A stretch of 39,738 bases of DNA from Rhizomonospora bruguierae (GTDB taxonomy: Bacteria > Actinomycetota > Actinomycetes > Mycobacteriales > Micromonosporaceae), in NCBI RefSeq assembly GCF_018397995.1, contig NZ_BBQH01000054.1, positions 1-39,738 of the forward strand, read 5' to 3'. The translations under genes and the position numbers were made by a program. Below, piece by piece: positions 10,086-17,975 of this stretch. A model generated the notes under the pieces. That model made no database searches. It was not told the origin of the DNA and worked only from the letters and a program-made list of their open reading frames with translations. Each line of letters begins with the position of its first letter. The stretch's first letter is position 1.

Positions 10086-11180
10086 ATGAGCGGTGGTGGC
10101 CGCCTCGACTTCGAGATCCGTCCGAACCCGCGGGCGGTAGCCGCCGACGAGCGCGAGGCGCTGCTGGTCGACCCCGGGTTCGGCCGGATCTTCACGGACC
10201 ACATGGTGACGATCCGGTACGCGGACGGGAAGGGCTGGTACGACGCCCGGGTGGAGCCGCGCGCGCCGATCTCCATCGATCCGGCGACCGCGGTGCTGCA
10301 CTACGCCCAGGAGATCTTCGAAGGGCTCAAGGCGTACCGGAACGACGACGGCGTGACCATGTTCCGCCCGGACGCCAACGCCCGGCGGTTCACCGTCTCG
10401 GCGGCGCGGATGGCCATGCCGGCCCTGCCCGAGCAGGTGTTCCTCGACTCGCTGCACAAGCTCATCGAGATCGACCGGGAGTGGTTCCCGAGCATCCCGG
10501 ACGGCAGCCTCTACCTGCGCCCGTTCATGTACGCCAGCGAGGTGTTCCTCGGCGTACGCCCGGCGCTGGAGTACCTGTACGCGGTCATCGCCTCGCCGGT
10601 CGGCGCGTACTTCGCCGGCTTCGTGAAGCCGGTGACGCTGTGGGTGTCGCAGGAGTACACCCGGGCGGCGCCCGGCGGCACCGGCGCGGCCAAGTGCGGC
10701 GGCAACTACGCCGCCTCGCTCGTCGCGCTCACCGAGGCCGCCGCGAACGGCTGCGACCAGGTCGTCTACCTGGACGCGGTGCACCGCGAGTACGTGGACG
10801 AACTGGGCGGCATGAACGTCTTCGTGGTCTACGACGACGGCACGCTGGTCACCCCGCCGCTGAACGGCTCGATCCTGCCCGGCATCACCCGGGATTCGGT
10901 GATCACTCTGGCGGAGCGGGCCGGCCGGCGGGTGGTCGAGCGCCCGATCGCGATGTCGCAGTGGCGGTCGGAGGCGGCCAGCGGCCGGATCCGGGAGGCG
11001 TTCGCCTGCGGCACCGCCGCCGTCATCACCCCGATCGGCACGGTGCGCTCGGCGGCCGGGGACTTCACGATGGGCGACGGCGGCCCGGGTGAGATCACCA
11101 TGGCGCTGCGCCAGGAACTCGTGGACATCCAGCGCGGCCGGGCCGAGGACCCGTTCGGCTGGGTGCACCGGGTCCTGTAG
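10086..11180 (+). CDS. ilvE: Branched-chain amino acid aminotransferase
   Basis: PLP enzyme that transaminates the 2-oxo acids to Leu, Ile and Val with glutamate. 364 residues, fold-type IV: FTDHMVTIRYADGKGW, EIFEGLKAYR, catalytic Lys-203 in GTGAAKCGGNYAASL, YLDAVHREYVDELGGMNVF and EAFACGTAAVITPIG. The ATG at 10086 is 8 nt after GGAGG; GTGs at 10083 and 10071 are in frame but worse placed. Its stop is only 7 bp from the stop of the convergent phosphatase-like gene. Confidence 0.95.
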   Translation: MSGGGRLDFEIRPNPRAVAADEREALLVDPGFGRIFTDHMVTIRYADGKGWYDARVEPRAPISIDPATAVLHYAQEIFEGLKAYRNDDGVTMFRPDANARRFTVSAARMAMPALPEQVFLDSLHKLIEIDREWFPSIPDGSLYLRPFMYASEVFLGVRPALEYLYAVIASPVGAYFAGFVKPVTLWVSQEYTRAAPGGTGAAKCGGNYAASLVALTEAAANGCDQVVYLDAVHREYVDELGGMNVFVVYDDGTLVTPPLNGSILPGITRDSVITLAERAGRRVVERPIAMSQWRSEAASGRIREAFACGTAAVITPIGTVRSAAGDFTMGDGGPGEITMALRQELVDIQRGRAEDPFGWVHRVL

Positions 11181-11187
11181 CCTCGCG

Positions 11188-11928
11188 CTACCCGGTCAGC
11201 AGGTTCTCCCGCAGCGCGTCGATCCGGGCGGGCGGTAGCCCGGCCCGGGTCAGGTACCCCTCGGCCGAGCCGTGCCGCTCGCGCAGTTCGGCGAGGAACA
11301 GCAGCATCGCCTCGGCCGGGGCGGCCAACCACGGCGGGGGCACGTCGAGCTTGTGCGGCAGGTTCGCCCGCAGCCAGTCGGCGAAGCGCTCCGAGGCGAG
11401 CGTGCTGAGCGCGTAGTCCTCGGCGATGTCCTCGTCGGAGACGCCCAGCACCGAGAGGGCCAGCGCGCAGACCACGCCGGTGCGGTCCTTGCCGGCGGCG
11501 CAGTGCACGACGACCGGGGCGGTGGCCGGGTCCGCGATCACCGAGATGGCGTTGACCAGCCCGGCCGCGCCCTGCTCGGTCAGGTCCCGGTAGCGGTCCG
11601 CCAGGTATCGGGCCATGCCGAGGCGGGCGTCGTAGGGGATCTCGTCCCAGTCCTGGTGCTCGGGGTGGATGTGCCGGTAGCCGAGGCCGGGGTCCTCGAA
11701 GACCCGCCCGTGCCGGCTGATCTCCTTCGGCCGGCGCAGGTCGACGACGGTGCGGACGCCGAGCGCGGCGAAGTCCTGCCGGCCGGTCCCGGTGAGCCGG
11801 TGCAGCGAGTCCGCCCGGAACAGCCGGCGCCAGCGGACGGCGCGCCCGTCCGCGGTGGGGTAGCCGCCCACGTCGCGGAAGTTGAAGAGGTTGCTGAACG
11901 TCAGCGATCGGACCATCTCGCTCGTCAC
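11188..11928 (-). CDS. Tyrosine-protein phosphatase-like enzyme (Y_phosphatase3 type)
   Basis: A soluble phosphatase of the PtpB/IphP class. Seen: N-terminal NLFNFRDVGGYPTADGRAVR and LFRADSLHRLTG blocks, LGVRTVVDLRRPKEI, and the P-loop VVHCAAGKDRTGVV (HCxxGKxR), in which Cys is the nucleophile and Arg binds phosphate. Family members act on phosphotyrosine, phosphoserine or phosphoinositides, so the substrate is open. GTG 11928 is chosen because TAGCGT lies exactly 7 nt upstream (leaderless pattern); ATG 11916 is an alternative. It converges with ilvE, and the 3' ends are 7 bp apart. Confidence 0.8.
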   Translation of the reverse strand: MTSEMVRSLTFSNLFNFRDVGGYPTADGRAVRWRRLFRADSLHRLTGTGRQDFAALGVRTVVDLRRPKEISRHGRVFEDPGLGYRHIHPEHQDWDEIPYDARLGMARYLADRYRDLTEQGAAGLVNAISVIADPATAPVVVHCAAGKDRTGVVCALALSVLGVSDEDIAEDYALSTLASERFADWLRANLPHKLDVPPPWLAAPAEAMLLFLAELRERHGSAEGYLTRAGLPPARIDALRENLLTG

Positions 11929-12037
11929 GCGGCTCACGCTAACCGTCCGCGGCCACCCGGCGCTGTGGCGCGAGCCACCCGCCGCGGTCACCCGCCCGCC
12001 CGCCGGCGCATCGACCGTGGTTGGCCTTGGCGTACCC

Positions 12038-12079
12038 CGCGCGGCGGACGGCTACCTCCGCGCGGCGGACGGCTATCTC
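12038..12079 (+). repeat. Two 21-bp tandem copies upstream of the cimA leader
   Basis: CGCGCGGCGGACGGCTACCTC at 12038-12058 is followed directly by the same sequence with one change at 12059-12079. It is in the promoter-proximal part of the 336-bp gap before cimA. It is followed by a GCTCCCGG/CCGGGAGC inverted repeat (12085-12092 with 12118-12125). Confidence 0.7.
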
Positions 12080-12143
12080 CGCCGGCTCCCGGATGACGGG
12101 ACGCCGTTTTGCGCCGGCCGGGAGCGGTGGCAAGCTACCGAGC

Positions 12144-12182
12144 GTGACACACGCCCACCTCGCACTGATTATTCGCACCTAG
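12144..12182 (+). CDS. Putative 12-residue leader peptide of the cimA attenuator
   Basis: GTG-start ORF encoding (f)MTHAHLALIIRT and ending with TAG. It has two Leu and two adjacent Ile codons in 12, and the Ile codons are ATT ATT, which are uncommon in this GC-rich genome. It is followed immediately by a hairpin (12182-12211) and an intrinsic terminator (12212-12241), and 82 nt later by cimA, whose product makes the isoleucine precursor. No ribosome site is visible; a weak CAAGCT hexamer ends 7 nt before the GTG, so the peptide could start a leaderless mRNA. Function is inferred from arrangement and codon content. Confidence 0.7.
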   Translation: MTHAHLALIIRT

Positions 12183-12211
12183 CGCGCCGGCTTCCCCTCA
12201 CGCCGACGCGC
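12182..12211 (+). promoter_or_regulatory. Leader hairpin between the peptide and the terminator
   Basis: GCGCGCCGGC (12182-12191) pairs with GCCGACGCGC (12202-12211) with one C/A mismatch and a 10-nt loop. It begins at the leader peptide's stop codon, so a ribosome stalled at the Ile codons would cover its 5' arm. I could not identify a convincing antiterminator by eye. Confidence 0.55.
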
Positions 12212-12241
12212 AGACCTCCCGCGACCGCGGGGGGTCTTTTT
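12212..12241 (+). terminator. Rho-independent terminator (attenuator) before cimA
   Basis: AGACCTCCCGC (12212-12222) pairs with GCGGGGGGTCT (12227-12237) around the loop GACC: 11 bp with one G-U. A run of five T follows (12237-12241). It ends 23 nt before the cimA ATG and so lies in the leader, not after a gene. A T-tail of this quality is unusual in the window. Confidence 0.85.
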
Positions 12242-12264
12242 GTTGTGATGGAAGGGACCCATCG

Positions 12265-13878
12265 ATGAACTACCAGGTTTACGACACCACGCTGCGCGAC
12301 GGGGCACAGCGCGAGGGGATCAGCTACTCCGTCGTCGACAAGCTGGCCGTGGCCCGGTTGCTCGACGAGTTCGGGGTCGGCTTCATCGAGGGCGGCTGGC
12401 CCGGAGCCATGCCCAAGGACACCGAGTTCTTCCGCCGGGCACGCACCGAACTCAGCCTGAAGCACGCGGTCCTGGTGGCGTTCGGCGCCACCCGCAAGGC
12501 GGGCGTGGCGGTCGCCGACGACCCGCAGGTCCGCGCCCTGCTGGAGGCGCAGACGCCGGCCGTGTGCCTGGTCGCCAAGTCCGACCTGCGGCACGTCGAG
12601 CGCGCCCTGCGCACCACGCCGGCGGAGAACCTGGCGATGGTCCGGGACAGCGTCGCGCACTTCGTCGCAGAGGGGCGCCGCGTCTTCCTCGACTGCGAGC
12701 ACTTCTTCGACGGCTACCGCTTCGACCCCGGGTACACCGCCTCGGTGGTCGCCGCGGCGCTGGCGGCGGGCGCGGAGCGGGTCGTCATGTGCGACACCAA
12801 CGGTGGCATGCTCCCGTCCCAGATCACCGCCGGGATCGCCGACCTGGTCGAGCGTCTCGGTGTGGCGCCCGACGTGCTGGGCATCCACTGCCAGAACGAC
12901 ACCTCCTGCGCCGTGGCGAACACCGTGGCGGCGGTCGAGGCCGGCGTGCGGCACTTCCAGTGCACCGTCAACGGCTACGGCGAGCGGCCCGGCAACGCCG
13001 ACCTGTTCGCCGTCGTCGGCAACCTGCAACTCAAGCTCGGGCTGCCCGTCCTACCGGACGACTGCCTGGACCAGATGGTGCGCGTCTCGCACGCCATCGC
13101 CGAGATCGCGAACATCGCACCCGACACCCACCAGGCCTACGTCGGTGCCGCGGCCTTCGCCCACAAGGCGGGACTGCACGCGAGCGCGATCAAGGTGGAC
13201 CCGCTGCTCTACAACCACGTGGAACCGGCCACCGTCGGCAACGACATGAAGATCCTGGTGACCGAGATGGCCGGCCGGGCCAGCATCGAGCTCAAGGCAC
13301 GCGAGCTGGGCCTGGACCTGGCCGGCCATCCGGAGACGCTCCGCCGGGTCACCCGGCGGGTGAAGGAGATGGAGGCGGCCGGCTGGTCGTTCGAGGCCGC
13401 GGACGCCTCGTTCGAGCTGCTGGTCCGGGCCGAACTGGCCACCGAGACGGGCAGCGACGGCCCGCGCCCGTTCGCCCTGGAGTCGTACCGGGTGATCGTG
13501 GAGCACCGGGAGGACGGTGCGGTGGTCTCCGAGGCCACGGTGAAGGTGCGGGTCCGCGGCGAGCGGGTGATCGCCACCGCCGAGGGCAACGGCCCGATCA
13601 ACGCGCTGGACGAGGCGCTGCGGGTCGCCCTGTCCCGCCAGTACCCGGAGCTGGCCGGGTTCGAGCTGGCCGACTACAAGGTCCGGATCCTGGAGGGGAC
13701 GCACGGCACCGGCGCGATCACGCGGGTCCTCGTCGAGACGGCGAGCGGGCGCAACGACTGGACGACGGTCGGCGTGCACGAGAACGTCGTGGAGGCGAGC
13801 TGGCAGGCCCTGGTCGACGCGCTGGTCTACGGGTTGTCGCCGCGGGGGAGCGTGAGTTCCGCCAGCACCTTGCGGTGA
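12265..13878 (+). CDS. cimA: (R)-Citramalate synthase
   Basis: Condenses pyruvate and acetyl-CoA to citramalate, opening the threonine-independent route to 2-oxobutyrate and isoleucine. 537 residues, the length of the long citramalate synthase family (TIGR00977 type). An N-terminal HMGL-like barrel starts at YDTTLRDGAQREGISYS, with GFIEGGWPGAMPKDTEFF, the metal-binding GIHCQNDTSCAVANT and VNGYGERPGNADL. The C-terminal LeuA-type allosteric domain runs from about residue 400 (YRVIVEHREDGAVVSEATV) and is where isoleucine acts in the family. ATG 12265 has GGAAGGGA upstream. The last 52 bp overlap the convergent gene on the other strand. Close relatives include LeuA and homocitrate synthase, but the GWPGAMPKD signature favours CimA. 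Confidence 0.88.
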   Translation: MNYQVYDTTLRDGAQREGISYSVVDKLAVARLLDEFGVGFIEGGWPGAMPKDTEFFRRARTELSLKHAVLVAFGATRKAGVAVADDPQVRALLEAQTPAVCLVAKSDLRHVERALRTTPAENLAMVRDSVAHFVAEGRRVFLDCEHFFDGYRFDPGYTASVVAAALAAGAERVVMCDTNGGMLPSQITAGIADLVERLGVAPDVLGIHCQNDTSCAVANTVAAVEAGVRHFQCTVNGYGERPGNADLFAVVGNLQLKLGLPVLPDDCLDQMVRVSHAIAEIANIAPDTHQAYVGAAAFAHKAGLHASAIKVDPLLYNHVEPATVGNDMKILVTEMAGRASIELKARELGLDLAGHPETLRRVTRRVKEMEAAGWSFEAADASFELLVRAELATETGSDGPRPFALESYRVIVEHREDGAVVSEATVKVRVRGERVIATAEGNGPINALDEALRVALSRQYPELAGFELADYKVRILEGTHGTGAITRVLVETASGRNDWTTVGVHENVVEASWQALVDALVYGLSPRGSVSSASTLR

Positions 13879-14846
13879 TCGCTGCCCGGGGTGCCGTGCA
13901 CCTCGACGCTTTCCACCCCGATCCGCTTGTCCGCCAGGACGTGGTCGATGGTCACCGGCGGGATCGGGTCGTCGTCGTACGGCCCCCAGGTGCCGATCAG
14001 TCCGGCGCCGGCCGCGTCGGCGGCGTCCCGGTACCCGGTGGCGATGAGCCGGCGCAGCGGCGCGTGGTCCAGGGTGGCGTTGAAGTCGCCGGCCAGCACC
14101 CGTAGCCCGCCCTTCGGGGTGGCCGGGTACTGGGCGGACAGCTCCCGCCGCCACGCGTTCAGCGTCCCCCAACCCGCGGGCGGGCACGGGTGCACCGACT
14201 CGAATCCGAGCTCCGGCGCCCCCGGCACGAGCACGGTGGCGGACGCCTGGAGGAACCCGCTGCCGGGCTGCCGGCGCACCGCGCCGTCCCGCAGCGGGAA
14301 ACGCGAGTAGATCGCCGAGCCGGCGGCGCCGGGTTCCGGGTGCAGTTCCCGGTAGGGCAGCAGCGCACCGATTTCGGCGGCGTCGAGCCCCGCCGCCAGG
14401 TCCGGCGTGAACTCCTGCATGGCCAGCAGGTCCACTCGCCGCTCGCGCACCTCGGCCACGAGAGCCGCCGGGTCGGCTCGCCCGAACAGGGCGTTGGCGG
14501 TCATCACCCGCACCACCGGACCGCGCACCGCCGGAACGTTGTCGGCGATCGCGCGGGGCAGCACCGCGAAGGCCAGCAGTGCCAGCGCCAGCCCGGCCAC
14601 CGCGGCCTGCCGCCAGCGCCGCAGCAGCACCGCCAGCGCCAGCGGTAGCACCGACCCGGCGGCCGCGTACGGCGTGAACGCGATCAGCTGGACGAAGGGC
14701 CGCCAGTCGAGCCCGGCGATCCGCACCACCGCCCAGAGCGCGCCCGGCGCGACGGCCAGCCAGCAGAGCACCGAACGCCACGGGAACCGGCGCCGAACCC
14801 GCGGCTGCGCACCGGGCGCGGCCGGCGCCTCCACGTCCACGTCCAC
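13827..14846 (-). CDS. Membrane-anchored endonuclease/exonuclease/phosphatase family protein
   Basis: 339 residues. The N-terminal third has a basic segment and about three hydrophobic helices (around 25-45, 55-75 and 80-95). A catalytic EEP domain follows with VRVMTANALFG, LLAMQEFTPD (Glu ligand), SVHPCPPAGW, LAGDFNATLDH (DFN motif), IDHVLADKRIG and GSDHRKVLAEL (SDH motif). The catalytic domain probably faces outwards; the substrate is unknown. GTG 14846 has TAGCGT at 14853-14858 on the minus strand, 6 nt upstream (leaderless pattern). The 3' end overlaps cimA by 52 bp in antisense. Confidence 0.82.
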   Translation of the reverse strand: MDVDVEAPAAPGAQPRVRRRFPWRSVLCWLAVAPGALWAVVRIAGLDWRPFVQLIAFTPYAAAGSVLPLALAVLLRRWRQAAVAGLALALLAFAVLPRAIADNVPAVRGPVVRVMTANALFGRADPAALVAEVRERRVDLLAMQEFTPDLAAGLDAAEIGALLPYRELHPEPGAAGSAIYSRFPLRDGAVRRQPGSGFLQASATVLVPGAPELGFESVHPCPPAGWGTLNAWRRELSAQYPATPKGGLRVLAGDFNATLDHAPLRRLIATGYRDAADAAGAGLIGTWGPYDDDPIPPVTIDHVLADKRIGVESVEVHGTPGSDHRKVLAELTLPRGDNP

Positions 14847-14920
14847 GCCCGCACGCTACCGGCCGGCGGCCCGCCGGTGGGGCCGGTCCGGGCTCAGCGG
14901 GCCCGGCGGGGCCCGGTGAG

Positions 14921-15020
14921 GCTCAGCGGGGGCCGGCGGGGCTCAGCGGGGGCCGGCGGGGCTCAGCGGGGGCCGGCGGGGCTCAGCGGGGGCCGGCGGG
15001 GCTCAGCGGGGGCCGGCGGC
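14921..15020. repeat. Five 20-bp tandem repeats copying the 3' end of oppF
   Basis: The unit GCTCAGCGGGGGCCGGCGGG is perfect at 14921-14980 and 14981-15000; the fifth copy (15001-15020) differs at its last base and contains the last codons and stop of the minus-strand ATPase gene. Read on that strand each unit says Ala-Gly-Pro-Arg-stop plus linker, so the array is a repeated duplication of the gene's end. A divergent partial unit starts at 14892. Confidence 0.9.
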
Positions 15021-15986
15021 GACCGCCGGGTCGTGGCGGAAGCAGCGGGCCGCATGCCCCGGTGCGACCTCGAACATCGGCACCGGTAGTGGGCACCGGT
15101 CGAAGGCGTGCGGGCAGCGGGGCCGGAACAGGCAGCCCGACCGGTCGCTCTGGGTCTGCTGGCCGCCGCGCAGCGCCCGCAGGTCGGCCCGCTCCGGCCG
15201 CGGCGTGTCCGGGTCCGGCGCCGCGCTGGCCAGCAGGTGGGTGTACGGGTGGGACGGGCCGAGGATCACGTCGTCGCTGGGGCCCCGCTCCACGATCTGA
15301 CCCCGGTACATGACCATGATGGACGAGGCGAAGTACCGCGCCGTGGCCAGGTCGTGGGTGACGTAGAGGACGGCCAGGTCCTCCTCCTGCTTGAGCCGGT
15401 CGATCAGGTTGAGGATCTCCAGGCGGATCGACACGTCGAGCATGGAGACCGGCTCGTCGGCGAGCAGGATGCGCGGCCGGGGCGCCAGCGCGCGGGCGAT
15501 CGCCACCCGCTGCCGCTGCCCGCCGGACAGTTCGTGCGGGTACCGGCGCGCCACCACCTCGACCGGGCGCAGGTTCACCCGGTCCAGCAGGTCGTGGACG
15601 CCTCGCTGTTCGCTGGCGGAGTCCTTGGCCAGGCCGTGCAGGCGCAGCGGGCGGCGCAGGTGGTAGCCGACGCTGTGCGCGGGGTTGAGCGAGCCGAACG
15701 GGTCCTGGAAGACCATCTGCACGTCGCCCCGGTACCGGCGGACCGCCCGGTAGCCGTTCTTCAGCGGCACCCCGTCCAGCAGCATCCGCCCGCTGGTGGG
15801 CCGGGTGAGGCGGGCGAGCATGCGGGCGATGGTGGACTTGCCGCTGCCGCTCTCGCCGACCAGGGCGACCGTTTCGCCCGAGCGCAGCTCGAAGGAGACG
15901 TCGTCGACCGCCCTCAGCACGGTCCGGTGCCGGCCGTCCCGGATCGTGAAGTGGCGGCTCAGCCGCTCGATCGTCAGCGTGGTCAT
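15003..15986 (-). CDS. Oligopeptide/dipeptide-type ABC transporter ATPase (OppF/DppF-like)
   Basis: Second ATPase of the importer. 327 residues: Walker A GESGSGKSTIAR, Q-loop VFQDPFGSLNPAHSVG, signature LSGGQRQRVAIA, Walker B ILLADEPVSMLD and switch His in YVTHDLATARYF. A C-terminal oligopeptide-transporter extension carries the Cys-rich GCLFRPRCPHAFDRCP typical of DppD/DppF proteins. The start ATG overlaps the stop of the preceding ATPase gene (ATGA). The stop lies inside the last unit of a 20-bp tandem repeat. The long N-terminal extension of the open frame is out of family and rejected. Confidence 0.92.
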   Translation of the reverse strand: MTTLTIERLSRHFTIRDGRHRTVLRAVDDVSFELRSGETVALVGESGSGKSTIARMLARLTRPTSGRMLLDGVPLKNGYRAVRRYRGDVQMVFQDPFGSLNPAHSVGYHLRRPLRLHGLAKDSASEQRGVHDLLDRVNLRPVEVVARRYPHELSGGQRQRVAIARALAPRPRILLADEPVSMLDVSIRLEILNLIDRLKQEEDLAVLYVTHDLATARYFASSIMVMYRGQIVERGPSDDVILGPSHPYTHLLASAAPDPDTPRPERADLRALRGGQQTQSDRSGCLFRPRCPHAFDRCPLPVPMFEVAPGHAARCFRHDPAVAAGPR

Positions 15987-17059
15987 GCCGATGTCCCCAG
16001 CCGGTCGAGGTCGAAGCGCCCCTGGACCAGCGCCTCGTCGGGGCCGGCCGGGCGCAGGGTGCGGTCGTACTGGAGGCAGGCCGTGAGCGTCCCAGGACCG
16101 TCGCCGGAGCGGACCGGCGCCAGCGGCGGGTCGATCTCGTGGCACTGCGCGAACGCGTACGGGCAGCGGGCGGTGAACGCGCAGTGCGCCGGCGGGTGGG
16201 CCAGGTCGGGCGGGTTGCCCGGGATGCCGTGCAGGCGCTGGCGCTCGCCGCGCAGGCTGGGGAACGAGTTGAGCAACCCGACCGTGTACGGGTGGTGCGG
16301 CGCCGCGTGGATGTCCCGGGCGCGCCCGGTCTCCACGATCCGCCCGCCGTACATGATGGCGAGCTGGTCGCTGATCTCCAGCAGCAGCGACAGGTCGTGG
16401 GTGATGAAGACGACCGCGAAGCCGAACATCTCCCGCAGCCGGTCGATCTCCTCCAGGATGTCCCGCTGCACCACCACGTCCAGCGCGGTGGTCGGCTCGT
16501 CCATCACGACCACGTCCGGGCGCAGCGCCATCGCCATGGCGATCATCACGCGCTGCCGCATGCCGCCGGACAGCTCGTGCGGGTACGACGAGAGCCGGTT
16601 GGGGGCGATCCCGACCAGGTCCAGCAGTTGCCTACAGCGCTCCTCGCGCTGGCGGCGGCCCATGCCCGGCTCGTGCGCGGTGAACACGTCGCTGAGCTGC
16701 CGGCGTACCGACAGCACCGGGTTGAGCGCGTTCATCGCACCCTGGAAGACCATGGCGATCCGGTGCCAGCGGAACAGCCGCAGTTCCTCGCCGGCCAGCG
16801 CGTTGACGTCGATCGGGTCGCCGCCGTCCGGCGGGGTGAACGTCACGCTGCCGCCGACCAGCCGGCCCGGCGGGCGCAGCAGGCGGGTGACCGCGTAGGC
16901 GAGGGTGGACTTGCCGCAGCCGCTCTCCCCGGCGATGCCGAGCACCTCGCCGCGGGCCAGGTCGAAGCTGACGCCCCGGACCGCCCGCACCGGCGGCGTG
17001 CCCGCGTACTCCACGGTCACGTCCCGGACCGAGAGGACCACGTCCGACGGGTTCGTCAT
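15983..17059 (-). CDS. Oligopeptide/dipeptide-type ABC transporter ATPase (OppD/DppD-like)
   Basis: First ATPase of the importer, 358 residues. Walker A GESGCGKSTLAYA, Q-loop MVFQGAMNALNPVLSV, signature LSGGMRQRVMIA, Walker B VVVMDEPTTALD, switch FITHDLSLLLEI. The C-terminal HCAFTARCPYAFAQC segment resembles the four-Cys extension of DppD. ATG 17059 overlaps the stop of the permease gene upstream by 4 nt, and its own stop overlaps the oppF-like start, so translation of the last three genes is probably coupled. Confidence 0.92.
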   Translation of the reverse strand: MTNPSDVVLSVRDVTVEYAGTPPVRAVRGVSFDLARGEVLGIAGESGCGKSTLAYAVTRLLRPPGRLVGGSVTFTPPDGGDPIDVNALAGEELRLFRWHRIAMVFQGAMNALNPVLSVRRQLSDVFTAHEPGMGRRQREERCRQLLDLVGIAPNRLSSYPHELSGGMRQRVMIAMAMALRPDVVVMDEPTTALDVVVQRDILEEIDRLREMFGFAVVFITHDLSLLLEISDQLAIMYGGRIVETGRARDIHAAPHHPYTVGLLNSFPSLRGERQRLHGIPGNPPDLAHPPAHCAFTARCPYAFAQCHEIDPPLAPVRSGDGPGTLTACLQYDRTLRPAGPDEALVQGRFDLDRLGTSA

Positions 17060-17958
17060 GCCGCCCCACCTTCGCCAGCCGCCCACCGTTCCCGCTTGCG
17101 GGCCCGCCGGTCGTGGCGGGCCAGCCGCAGCCGGGGATTGATCAGTTCGTCGATGCTGAAGTTGATGAGCGAGAGCCCGGCGCCGAGGACCGCGATGCAC
17201 AGGCCGGGCGGGACGAACCACCACCACGCGCCGAGCGAGAGCGCCTGGCCGCTGAGCGCGAAGTACAGCATGGTGCCCCAGGAGTTGGCGCCGCCCAGGC
17301 CGAGGAAGGCCAGCGCCGCCTGGGTGAGGATGCCGCCGATGACGGCGAACACGAACTGCGCCGCGATGATCGGCAGCAGGTTCGGCAGGATCTCGAACAC
17401 GATGATCCGCCAGGCGGGCTCGCCGCTGACCCGGGCCGCGTCCACGTAGTCGCGCCGGCGCAGGGAGAGCGTCTGCGCGCGGAGTACCCGGGCCGACCCG
17501 GCCCAACTGGTGAGCGCGATGACCAGCCCGACGATCAGCACGCCGCCCGCGTCCACGTAGTCGGTGATCAGGATGACCAGCGGCAGCGTCGGCAGCACCA
17601 GGAACACGTTGCTGAACAGCGACAGCGCCTCGTCGGTCCGGCCGGCGACGAAGCCGCCGGCGACACCGATCACGACGGAGACCACCGTGGCCAGCAGCCC
17701 GACCACCGCGCCGATCGTCATCGACCCCCGGGTGGACGCGATCAGCTGGGTGAACACGTCCTGGCCGGTGTTGGTGGTGCCCAGCCAGTGGGTGGCGGAG
17801 GGGGCGACCAGGGCGTCGTTGGTGATCCGGTCCGGGTCGTCGATGAGGAGCGGCCCGACGATCGCCACCAGTACGAAGAACCCGACGATCGCCAGGCCGA
17901 CCGTGAGCTTGCGGTTGCGCAGCAGCCAGCGCCAGCGGGTCGGGGTGGTGCCGTTCAC
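17056..17958 (-). CDS. ABC transporter permease (DppC/OppC-like)
   Basis: Inner-membrane permease of 300 residues. An N-terminal basic segment (RWRWLLRNRKL) precedes the first helix (LTVGLAIVGFFVLVAIVGPLL). About five more membrane segments follow, and the EAA loop that contacts the ATPases is seen as YVDAARVSGEPAWRIIVFEILPN. GTG 17958 gives the normal DppC length; a GTG at 17979 overlaps the stop of the previous gene (GTGA) and is an alternative. Confidence 0.9.
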   Translation of the reverse strand: MNGTTPTRWRWLLRNRKLTVGLAIVGFFVLVAIVGPLLIDDPDRITNDALVAPSATHWLGTTNTGQDVFTQLIASTRGSMTIGAVVGLLATVVSVVIGVAGGFVAGRTDEALSLFSNVFLVLPTLPLVILITDYVDAGGVLIVGLVIALTSWAGSARVLRAQTLSLRRRDYVDAARVSGEPAWRIIVFEILPNLLPIIAAQFVFAVIGGILTQAALAFLGLGGANSWGTMLYFALSGQALSLGAWWWFVPPGLCIAVLGAGLSLINFSIDELINPRLRLARHDRRARKRERWAAGEGGAA

Positions 17959-17975
17959 GATCGTCCCGCCCCCTC

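Noticed and set aside
8889-11168. 759-codon open frame on the minus strand across leuB and ilvE
   Set aside because: It is antisense to two well-supported genes, rich in Arg/Gly/His/Val from GC-rich third positions, and has no recognisable domain.
12182-12265. T-box riboswitch upstream of cimA
   Set aside because: No T-box bulge sequence or specifier stem was found, and the short Leu/Ile peptide explains the terminator better.
13051-14781. 576-codon minus-strand frame across cimA and the EEP gene
   Set aside because: Frame-shifted shadow of the EEP gene joined to antisense of cimA.
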